From Acholeplasma laidlawii_A (GTDB lineage Bacteria; Bacillota_I; Bacilli_A; Acholeplasmatales; Acholeplasmataceae): 64,000 nucleotides of DNA. Shown piece after piece: positions 45,164 to 51,890 of this stretch (positions are counted from its first letter, which is position 1; the number at the start of each line of letters is the position of its first letter). The DNA lies in the NCBI RefSeq assembly GCF_030166555.2, contig NZ_CP126461.2. The stretch is one strand, 5' to 3'. The notes below the pieces were generated by a model. That model was not told the DNA's origin, made no database searches, and saw only the letters and a list, made by a program, of their open reading frames with translations. The translations under genes and the position numbers were made by a program.

Positions 45164-46708
45164 TTATATTTGTTTTCTTAAATCATTAATATACTCAATT
45201 GCCTCTTTAAATGCATTCTTACCAAATAATTTATCTAATACTGTTATCAACTCTGAAAGTTCATCTTGTAAGAATGGTAAGTTTAAACTTTCAAATTTTC
45301 TAAGTATTTTTCTAGTAACTATATAATCTAAACCTTCTATTTCTGTTCCACCAGCACCAACAAAAACTGGTACGAATGTTTTAATTTGTTTTAAGATTCG
45401 GTTACCAAAAGTAATTTTAAATTTACGCGTAATAAATTGATCAAGTTTATCTAAATTAGCTAGTGCATTTTGAGATAGCGGATGTTCTATTAATGCAATT
45501 TTAAATAATCTCTCTAAATAATCATAACTAATTTCGATAGGTTCAGTGGGTGGTGCATCAATGAAGTTTGCTCTTACATTCATTTCAATTGATATAGCAC
45601 GGTCATAAACTTTATCTGTAATAGTAAATGTAGAGTCATCTTTATTTGCTGTACCTACAAACCAAACATTTTGAGGTAATAAAATCTTACCTTCGATTAA
45701 GTTCTTAGGATCTCCTGATTGAGAATCTGGTACAATATCGATTTTCCAATCATTTGTATTAGGCATTTCCATGATAGATAAAAACTCTGCAAAATAATAC
45801 TCAATACGCGCCAAGTTAAGCTCGTCAAGTACAATAAAGTTGAGATCTTCTCTATAGGTAGTTTCATACATTTCTTTTAAGAAATCAGTTTCATTAAAAC
45901 GTTTAGTAAACTCGTTTAGATATCCTATCATTTCACTACGGTCACGCCATGAAGGCTGAACTGAAATGATTGCAGAGTCATGACTAAAGAATTTCCCCAT
46001 TGCATAAGGCAGTGATGTTTTACCAGTACCTGAAATACCTTCTAAAATTAAAATTTTAGATGTTGCCATTCCTGCAAAATAAGTTGCAATTACTTTTTTA
46101 GTGTAGTAAAGTTTTAATTTAGATGCTGAAAAATTAATGAATCTAGCAACTAATGTTTCAAGATCAATTAAATTTTCTTCTTTCATATTAATTGCACTAA
46201 TAGCACCATGATATTTTTTATCAACAGCAATTAGCTTAACAAATCTTGATGGCTCCTCAGCTTTAAGATTATCCAGTGCTTCTCTTCCCTCTTCATCTTT
46301 AGCCTGAAATAATTCTGGATTCATGCCAAATGATTCCATCTTAAGTGCAAGTATCTTGTTTTTCTCATCTGTCAATTCAACAGCTCGTTGACTTAAGAGT
46401 GCGATTTCTTCTAATAGATACTCTTTTTCAACTTCATTTCTTACAAATTTAATATATTTTTTAAGCAGTTGAAAAAGTCTTAAACTTAAAAACAATATGA
46501 ATGCTAAGTTAATTAAAATAACTATAATAGCAGCCATCCAGTCTAATATATTAAAGTATCTACTATTTGTTGCAAATTGTTCAAAATAATATATGATGTC
46601 ATTAAAAAATAAATCGGCAAATGATTGAAAGAGTCTTCCAAAAAATTTGCCGATATTCGTAAACATTTCTCTAATGAAATCGATATAATAACGAGCAAAT
46701 TCTACCAT
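45164..46708 (-). CDS. Membrane-anchored McrB-like AAA+ ATPase
   Basis: 514 residues. A transmembrane helix (about 57-80) is preceded by an amphipathic N-terminus and followed by a coiled coil. The AAA+ core of McrB/MoxR type has Walker A GISGTGKT (224-231), the VQPSWRDRSEMIGYLN block, Walker B FIVLDELNLARIEYYF (291 on) and sensor-1 VWFVGTANKDDSTFTITDKVYDRA. The DELN-R-E-YY motif is the McrB clade pattern. Soluble McrB proteins have DNA-binding N-termini; here that place is taken by a membrane anchor, arguing against a restriction role. It sits between a SipW gene and DUF2357 in the fibre operon. Confidence 0.85.
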   Translation of the reverse strand: MVEFARYYIDFIREMFTNIGKFFGRLFQSFADLFFNDIIYYFEQFATNSRYFNILDWMAAIIVILINLAFILFLSLRLFQLLKKYIKFVRNEVEKEYLLEEIALLSQRAVELTDEKNKILALKMESFGMNPELFQAKDEEGREALDNLKAEEPSRFVKLIAVDKKYHGAISAINMKEENLIDLETLVARFINFSASKLKLYYTKKVIATYFAGMATSKILILEGISGTGKTSLPYAMGKFFSHDSAIISVQPSWRDRSEMIGYLNEFTKRFNETDFLKEMYETTYREDLNFIVLDELNLARIEYYFAEFLSIMEMPNTNDWKIDIVPDSQSGDPKNLIEGKILLPQNVWFVGTANKDDSTFTITDKVYDRAISIEMNVRANFIDAPPTEPIEISYDYLERLFKIALIEHPLSQNALANLDKLDQFITRKFKITFGNRILKQIKTFVPVFVGAGGTEIEGLDYIVTRKILRKFESLNLPFLQDELSELITVLDKLFGKNAFKEAIEYINDLRKQI

Positions 46709-46739
46709 CGTACTACCTCGAATTCTAAAATTAATTGTT

Positions 46740-47444
46740 TTATTCTTTTGTTTCGTTTTTTGATTCTTTTAATTGTTCTAACAATTCTTGACGAATACGT
46801 TCTTTTTCCATTTCAAGTTCTAATTTAGCTTGTTCTTTTTCTATCGCATGTTCTTTTTCGATTTTATCTTTCTTAATCAAGAAAATATTACTTAATAAAA
46901 CATAGCCTTGATAAACTAAAACTAAGAATATTGGAAGTAAGACTAGTAATCCAAAACCAAGTTGGGATTGTAGGAATATAATAAATGCACCTAAACCACC
47001 AATTTTACCTGTGTATAAAGCAACAATATCACCATGATCTAGTAAAAAGAAATCCGGTTGGGTTTCATTATCACCTTGTGTTTGAATATAACCGTCTTCT
47101 CGAACATCTACAATACGGTGAGTGTTTAATGCACCATTTTTAGCTGGATCTTTAAATGTAATAATATCTCCTGCTTTTAAGTTTGCTTTTTGACTATCCG
47201 TAAGAATTCTTACAAAAATTAAATCGTTTGGATTAAATGAATCTGGTTTATCCCCAACCATTGAGTCAGTCTCCACGGCAAGAAAGCCATTCCCAAAGAC
47301 GTTAGGAATATCGTTTGCTCTTCTTGAAGTAATAACTATAACAGAATAAATTAACAACAGTGATACGACTGAATAGAATATTACATTTAAAACTACTTTT
47401 AATGTTTTCAATGTGCCTTTCGCCTCTTTCTTTACATCATTCAT
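46740..47444 (-). CDS. SipW/ER-type signal peptidase I with charged coiled-coil tail
   Basis: 234 residues from ATG 47442-47444; a GTG at 47459 is rejected because the GGGGGA ribosome site lies between the two. Membrane helix about 15-38, catalytic S61 in AVETDSMVG, H109 in NTHRIV, and TQGDNETQPD (D125, D131), second membrane helix about 160-185. Unlike usual SipW it has a 50-residue cytoplasmic tail rich in E, K and R (EKERIRQELLEQLKES), similar in character to the coiled coil of the DUF2357 protein. It is first of the three peptidases in the operon. Confidence 0.92.
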   Translation of the reverse strand: MNDVKKEAKGTLKTLKVVLNVIFYSVVSLLLIYSVIVITSRRANDIPNVFGNGFLAVETDSMVGDKPDSFNPNDLIFVRILTDSQKANLKAGDIITFKDPAKNGALNTHRIVDVREDGYIQTQGDNETQPDFFLLDHGDIVALYTGKIGGLGAFIIFLQSQLGFGLLVLLPIFLVLVYQGYVLLSNIFLIKKDKIEKEHAIEKEQAKLELEMEKERIRQELLEQLKESKNETKE

Positions 47445-47491
47445 ACATATATCCCCCACTTATATAATTAAATAAGTTAACAGTATACATT

Positions 47492-47497
47492 ATTATA
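47492..47497 (-). promoter_or_regulatory. Possible internal -10 element before the third SipW gene
   Basis: TATAAT on the minus strand, about 50 nt upstream of the ATG at 47444; the -35 region (TAGATT, 47515-47520) matches poorly. A secondary promoter for the distal ten genes is possible. Confidence 0.3.
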
Positions 47498-47562
47498 TGA
47501 TATTTTGATGTAAAAATCTATTGTTACTATAACTTTATCGTTTATTTTTTTATCAAGGAGAG

Positions 47563-47593
47563 AGAGGCTTACATTTTCGAGGTGTAAGCCTCT
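47563..47593 (-). repeat. Intercistronic hairpin after the major subunit gene
   Basis: A perfect 11-bp stem (47563-47573 with 47583-47593) with a 9-nt loop. On the minus strand it is followed by an A-rich, not T-rich, tract, so it looks like an mRNA-stabilising or processing hairpin more than a terminator. Confidence 0.6.
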
Positions 47594-47616
47594 ATATTTT
47601 TGAGTTTATTTGATTA

Positions 47617-48558
47617 TCAATCGCTTGGAATGTCCACGCCTTTTTTGAAAGCTAAACTAGTTTGTAGAACCATGTTAAATAACGCGTTGTAGGTATTTGC
47701 ATCCCAACCTTCTAACCAAACACGAACTGTTACAGTTACGGTATGATATTGTGTTTCACCAAATTTCGTTGTACCTGTAGATAATGTAGCGACTTTAGTT
47801 TCTGGTCGCGTAGTTGAGTTGATATTACCAGCTTGTAATGTTGTAGATAAATTTAAAGCAGCAGCAGCATAAGCAGCATCATACTGGGAACCAACCGTTG
47901 AATCAAATCTTGATTTAAAGAAACTATGTGCACCAAATGAAATTTCTCCCATACCTATAACGTTACTATTTGTTCCAGCTGTTTGTTCAACAATTACCGT
48001 ATCGGTTTCACCTGTAACAGATAATCTGGCTGCATTTGAGATATATTCAACTACAGTTCTATCAGTTGAATCAACGCCACCAATTGGTTGCTTTAATGCA
48101 TCATTGAACGGATTACCATCATTTAACCAAGCACTTGCGGCTGCAGATGCAAATGTAACACCTGATAAATGGACAGAACCTCCTGTAACTGATCTAAATT
48201 GTAATTGAAATTCAATGTAATCTGTCTTATCTTCAACTGGTTTAGTTGTAACCACATTGTTTTCTACTAATAATTTAGTGAAGGTTTTACCATCTTTTGA
48301 TGTGATTGCAGAAAAATTTTTAAAGCTTGAAGTATTTATTGCGCCTTGAATCTGTGTATCAGAAATAAAGTTTGTCCATGCACCTGATTCTCCAATTCTG
48401 ACTTCAAGACCCTCACCTGCTGTTGCTGAACCTTCAAATTTTCCCACTGTTGCTGTATTCCCTAATGTAAACCATGCGAATGTTGTCGCTGCAAATGCAC
48501 CAACTGTTACTATTAACGTTAGTACTGATATAAATAATTTTTTTGATAATGTACTCAT
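47617..48558 (-). CDS. TasA/camelysin-like exported protein, candidate major fibre subunit
   Basis: 313 residues. Signal helix about 8-27 followed by TTFAWFTLGNTATVGKFEG, the AWF cleavage-region motif. The mature protein is small-residue rich (A, S, T, G) and beta-rich, with TVTVTVRVWLEGWDANTYNALF near the C-terminus, a block shared with the next gene upstream (WLEGWDA). An ideal AAAGGAG site precedes the ATG, and the gene is bracketed by intercistronic hairpins, which would favour higher expression than its neighbours. Together these suggest the main structural subunit. Confidence 0.78.
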   Translation of the reverse strand: MSTLSKKLFISVLTLIVTVGAFAATTFAWFTLGNTATVGKFEGSATAGEGLEVRIGESGAWTNFISDTQIQGAINTSSFKNFSAITSKDGKTFTKLLVENNVVTTKPVEDKTDYIEFQLQFRSVTGGSVHLSGVTFASAAASAWLNDGNPFNDALKQPIGGVDSTDRTVVEYISNAARLSVTGETDTVIVEQTAGTNSNVIGMGEISFGAHSFFKSRFDSTVGSQYDAAYAAAALNLSTTLQAGNINSTTRPETKVATLSTGTTKFGETQYHTVTVTVRVWLEGWDANTYNALFNMVLQTSLAFKKGVDIPSD

Positions 48559-48609
48559 CTTTAATCTCCTTTATTTTTATATTTTCTATTATCTATTTTG
48601 TTTTTTTAT

Positions 48610-48636
48610 ATACCATCTATATCTTTTAGATGGTGT
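48610..48636 (-). repeat. Intercistronic hairpin before the major subunit gene
   Basis: An 8-bp perfect stem (48612-48619 with 48627-48634, ACCATCTA) extended by two more pairs, 7-nt loop, and no T run on the minus strand. Its 3' side leads into the leader of the gene at 47617-48558. Confidence 0.55.
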
Positions 48637-48644
48637 TATAAAAC

Positions 48645-49583
48645 TTATGTAAGTAGGCCATGGACCGCTTTGAATTCAAACTGCATTTTTACTTGATCGC
48701 CGAAAACCGCATCGAATAAATCTGCATCCCAACCCTCTAGCCAGATGTTCATTGTAACTTGTCCTTTATAATAATGCATTCCTTTATCGTTCAACTCATC
48801 AGTTTTTATAAGTGTTAATATATGGGAATTATTGTCAAGTGCGTAAGGACTTGTTTTACTAAATTCAGATAGCTCATAAATTGTATTTGGCCCAACTTCT
48901 GGTAAATCTATGTGACCACGTTTTTTAATGTAGTAGTCAAACGCACCGTAAGGTTTTCCAAATCCTCTTTCTTCATTACCTGAAAGATCAAATATTTTAC
49001 TACTAAACTCAGTTCTTTTATCCTCTTGATTTAAAGGTTGCTCATGAATTGCTACTCTAATAGCATCGCTAATATAGTACTTACCAACATCACCTTTTTT
49101 GACAACTTCATCATTAGGACCATATATGAAATCTAAGTCTGATACCCATGATTTACCTCTTGAGATAATAAAAGTTCCGTCTTTTGTCTGATTATATGTA
49201 ATATCCTTTGAAACATTATTTGCAAGATACACCTCATGTGCTCTTAAACTCGCGGTTCTAAAATGGAAATCAATACTTACATAATCCCTATTTTTAATAA
49301 CCGGCCCATCGACTCGCATCCCATGCTCAAATGTTTTGCCATCCATTGAGGTAATATCAGTTAATACAATTCTGCCAAGTTTAGATATGATGACCTCACT
49401 TGGTAGACTTTGATAGTAGTTTAAACCATCAATTGATATTTCTAACTGATCACCTAAGTTCGTTTTTAACTCTAAGTTTCTAACAACGTTTGATGTAGAT
49501 AATGACAACCATGCATAAGTAACCGTTGTTGTAACCATTATCATTAGAACAAATGTAATAGTTGCTAAATATAATTTTTTCAT
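48645..49583 (-). CDS. TasA/camelysin-like exported protein, paralogue of the next gene
   Basis: 312 residues: signal helix about 4-22, then TYAWLSLSTSNVV (AWL motif). It shares with the 47617 product the phrases TSMDGKTFEHG (there TSKDGKTFTKL) and QVTMNIWLEGWDADLFDAVF (there VWLEGWDANTYNALF), at matching positions, so the two are paralogues of equal length. Probably a minor subunit, initiator or anchor of the same fibre. It lies 10 nt downstream of the first operon gene. Confidence 0.75.
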   Translation of the reverse strand: MKKLYLATITFVLMIMVTTTVTYAWLSLSTSNVVRNLELKTNLGDQLEISIDGLNYYQSLPSEVIISKLGRIVLTDITSMDGKTFEHGMRVDGPVIKNRDYVSIDFHFRTASLRAHEVYLANNVSKDITYNQTKDGTFIISRGKSWVSDLDFIYGPNDEVVKKGDVGKYYISDAIRVAIHEQPLNQEDKRTEFSSKIFDLSGNEERGFGKPYGAFDYYIKKRGHIDLPEVGPNTIYELSEFSKTSPYALDNNSHILTLIKTDELNDKGMHYYKGQVTMNIWLEGWDADLFDAVFGDQVKMQFEFKAVHGLLT

Positions 49584-49593
49584 ATCACAACAC

Positions 49594-50274
49594 CTAATCT
49601 ATAGTTGCTGTTGAAACTGTGTAGGATAAATCTAACTTAATGCCTCCACCCAACATATCTGGTGTTGTTAGAAACCCGTCAAACCATATAAATATTGTTA
49701 TTTTCTTCATTCTGCCATTCAAGAATTGAACAATATCTTCATTAAATAAAATATTGGAGTCTGTAACTTTAGAATATAACTTATCAGTAATTTCTCCTGT
49801 TGCTAAATCCTCTTGTATATACCTAACCATGATTGCTTTGTCAACATTTTTATAACTACTTATGATTCTCAATCGGTAGTTAACATTGATAACTTCCTTA
49901 CCTGAATTTCTTAAATAGTATGTATATGCTATATAATAAGGTACTAGTGGATCAAAATATTGACCATCAGTTGCTCTTGCTGCTTCAATATTTAAATCTT
50001 GCTCTATCATATCTCCAATTTCTTCCATTGGTTGAACTGTTAACATTGATCTAGGGTTTGTAAATGCAGATTCATCTGACAGTTCAATCCCTTTATCCAT
50101 TAAGTCTCTTTGCATTGAAAGCGTAAATGTACCTGTGTACTGACCATAGAAAGTAACAAATATTATGACACTTGAAACTAAACCTGTAATTAAAGCACCA
50201 AGAATTAAGAATTGTCTAGTAGAAAATTTTTTCGCTACTTTTTTTGCCACAAATATGTCTGAAATTCTATTCAT
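49594..50274 (-). CDS. First gene of the riboswitch operon: exported beta-rich protein, divergent TasA-like
   Basis: 226 residues from ATG 50272-50274; a perfect AAGGAGG lies 5 nt upstream, so the longer frame to 50328, which runs into the terminator stem, is rejected. A cytoplasmic N-terminus of about 20 residues precedes one membrane helix (about 24-45). The rest resembles its neighbours: INVNYRLRIISSY and a C-terminal IFIWFDGFLTTPDMLGG that parallels the IWLEGWDAD block. The AWF motif is missing, so it may stay membrane-anchored. A base-plate or anchor role is a guess. Confidence 0.6.
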   Translation of the reverse strand: MNRISDIFVAKKVAKKFSTRQFLILGALITGLVSSVIIFVTFYGQYTGTFTLSMQRDLMDKGIELSDESAFTNPRSMLTVQPMEEIGDMIEQDLNIEAARATDGQYFDPLVPYYIAYTYYLRNSGKEVINVNYRLRIISSYKNVDKAIMVRYIQEDLATGEITDKLYSKVTDSNILFNEDIVQFLNGRMKKITIFIWFDGFLTTPDMLGGGIKLDLSYTVSTATID

Positions 50275-50294
50275 ACGATCCTCCTTGTACAGAA

Positions 50295-50334
50295 AATAAA
50301 AAAAGCCAATTGTCACCTTTAATGACAACTGGCT
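50295..50334 (-). terminator. Riboswitch-controlled intrinsic terminator
   Basis: Minus strand: a 12-bp stem with one G.U pair (50323-50334 with 50304-50315), 6-nt loop and a seven-T run. The 5' arm (AGCCAGTTGTCA) contains the 3' strand of aptamer helix P1, so aptamer and terminator cannot both form fully. Confidence 0.92.
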
Positions 50335-50393
50335 ACCAATTTTATTAGGCCCTATAGCTTTTTGTCCCCAGATTTCTCATGGGTTTGCCTTTA
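50324..50393 (-). ncRNA. Cyclic-di-GMP-I (GEMM) riboswitch aptamer
   Basis: Read on the minus strand: AAAGGCAAACC (5' P1 and junction), a hairpin CCCAUGA-GAAA-UCUGGG with the GAAA tetraloop that docks in this class, GGGGACAAAAAGC, UAUAGGGCCUAA (the conserved GGxCUAA-type receptor strand), and GGUAGCCAGUUGUC, the 3' side. P1 pairs GGCAA (50385-50389) with UUGUC (50324-50328) with one G.U. The only clear departure from consensus is ACAAAAAGC where most members have ACGCAAAGC. It lies directly between the promoter and the fibre operon. Confidence 0.88.
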
Positions 50394-50414
50394 ACATTTT
50401 AAAAATCCAATATA

Positions 50415-50442
50415 ATTATAACACTTTCTTTTATCTTGTCAA
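50415..50442 (-). promoter_or_regulatory. Strong promoter of the riboswitch/fibre operon
   Basis: Minus strand: TTGACA (50437-50442), 16-bp spacer ending in TG plus one base, TATAAT (50415-50420). Both hexamers are full consensus and the -10 is extended. Transcription would start near 50408, 15 nt before the aptamer. Confidence 0.92.
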
Positions 50443-50447
50443 CTATT

Positions 50448-51866
50448 TTAATTCAGAATATTTTTCTTCTCAAAAAAACTCTCTGTATAATCTTGGATCT
50501 CGATAAATGTAATTGGTGGTGTAAAGTAATATCCTTGGAATATATTAATACCGTGAACAAGCATTTGTTCTAAGTCTTGTTTTGATTCTACACCTTCACA
50601 AATAATTATCTTTTGATTTTCCATTGCATATTTAAGAAGCATTTCCATAAATCTCTTCTCAACAGAATCTGCCTCATCTATTTTTTGATATCTAAGTTTA
50701 ATTATATCTACGTTAATTTTTTCTAATCGTCCAATGGTTGCTAAATCAATGCTAAATCCATCCACTGCAATACTAAATCCAATTTTGCTCAGTTTAACAA
50801 GATTGTCAAAAATTTGTTCTTGTTTTTCGAATAGTGCAAACTCATTAATCTCTAAGATGATATTTTCAGGTTTACCTTTTAATTTTCTAATTATCTTGGC
50901 AAACTCTACTGAAATTGTATCACTTAACAATTGTTTAGGACTTAAATTGATACTGAATTTAATATGTTTATATTCCGAATTTATAGCTTCAAGTTCATGT
51001 TGAGCTCTAATAATACATTCTAGACCCCATTTTCCTACCCAGTGTATATCACCTGTTTGTTCCATAATATTTATAAATTTTTGAGGTGATAACACACCTA
51101 GAGTTGGATGATTCCAACGTAGAAGTGCTTCATAAGCATATACATTATGGGCCTTATAATCTATCATAGGTTGATAGTATAATTGAAACTCACGTTTTTC
51201 AATAGCATACTTAATTTGATAAAAATATTCAATGGTTTCACTATCTTGGTTAAACTCATCAGAATAAATCTTAAGCATGTTTCCTCCAAGTTTTTTGGCT
51301 TGATATATAGCAATCTTTAAAGATTCTAATAAGAGTTTTAGACTGTTTCCATGTAGTGGGAAATGTGCAACTGCAATCGAACCAGTTAAGTCAATTTCAG
51401 CACTTTGGACCTTAGTTTTATTTCTTAATTCATATAAAATCTTATAAGCATACTCTGCCACTTGTTTTTGATTGTATTGATTATTTAGAAAAATTAAAAA
51501 CTCATCCCCTTGATATCTTGCTATTTTTGAGGAAACAGGCAAAATCTTCTTGAGCCTTTTTGCAATACTTTCCAATATTTTGTGTGCTTCTCTTGTGCCA
51601 AATGCTTCAGATAAATCTTCAAACTTGTCTAAATCAATATAAATTAATGAAAAATTTGTCCCCTTGGATACACGTGATATATATGCATTTATGACACTAT
51701 TGATATCAGATTTTGAAATCAATCCTTCAATGTGAAGACTTTTCTCATCACGTGCAATTTTTATTTCTTTAGTAACCTTCTTTGCTAAAAAGTACGTTCC
51801 TAATGCTAAAAGTATTAAAATAACTACTGTTAAAAGAATATCTAAACCTGGATTACCTTCCGGCAT
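50448..51866 (-). CDS. Membrane GGDEF-EAL protein with altered active sites
   Basis: 472 residues: membrane helix about 8-28, then a GGDEF domain whose signature reads RYQGDEFLIF (about residue 119, QGDEF instead of GGDEF), then an EAL domain with YEALLRW (about 248). In the EAL domain INLSPKQL, LEINE, CEGVES and QGYY keep the metal and base residues, but the DDFG loop reads VDGFSID and the KID motif reads KLR, so phosphodiesterase activity is doubtful. It may act as a c-di-GMP sensor or weak cyclase. It is 24 nt downstream of the next EAL gene and probably co-transcribed with it; its stop lies 6 nt from the -35 of the fibre operon. Confidence 0.93.
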   Translation of the reverse strand: MPEGNPGLDILLTVVILILLALGTYFLAKKVTKEIKIARDEKSLHIEGLISKSDINSVINAYISRVSKGTNFSLIYIDLDKFEDLSEAFGTREAHKILESIAKRLKKILPVSSKIARYQGDEFLIFLNNQYNQKQVAEYAYKILYELRNKTKVQSAEIDLTGSIAVAHFPLHGNSLKLLLESLKIAIYQAKKLGGNMLKIYSDEFNQDSETIEYFYQIKYAIEKREFQLYYQPMIDYKAHNVYAYEALLRWNHPTLGVLSPQKFINIMEQTGDIHWVGKWGLECIIRAQHELEAINSEYKHIKFSINLSPKQLLSDTISVEFAKIIRKLKGKPENIILEINEFALFEKQEQIFDNLVKLSKIGFSIAVDGFSIDLATIGRLEKINVDIIKLRYQKIDEADSVEKRFMEMLLKYAMENQKIIICEGVESKQDLEQMLVHGINIFQGYYFTPPITFIEIQDYTESFFEKKNILN

Positions 51867-51890
51867 AATAAACCCCTCTTTTCTTCTTAC

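Noticed and set aside
42880..46708. McrBC-type restriction system
   Set aside because: The ATPase has a membrane helix instead of a DNA-binding domain, the partner shows no nuclease motif, and both are embedded between signal peptidase genes.
47563..47593. Intrinsic terminator splitting the fibre operon
   Set aside because: The T-rich tract is on the wrong side for minus-strand transcription; an A-rich stretch follows the stem.
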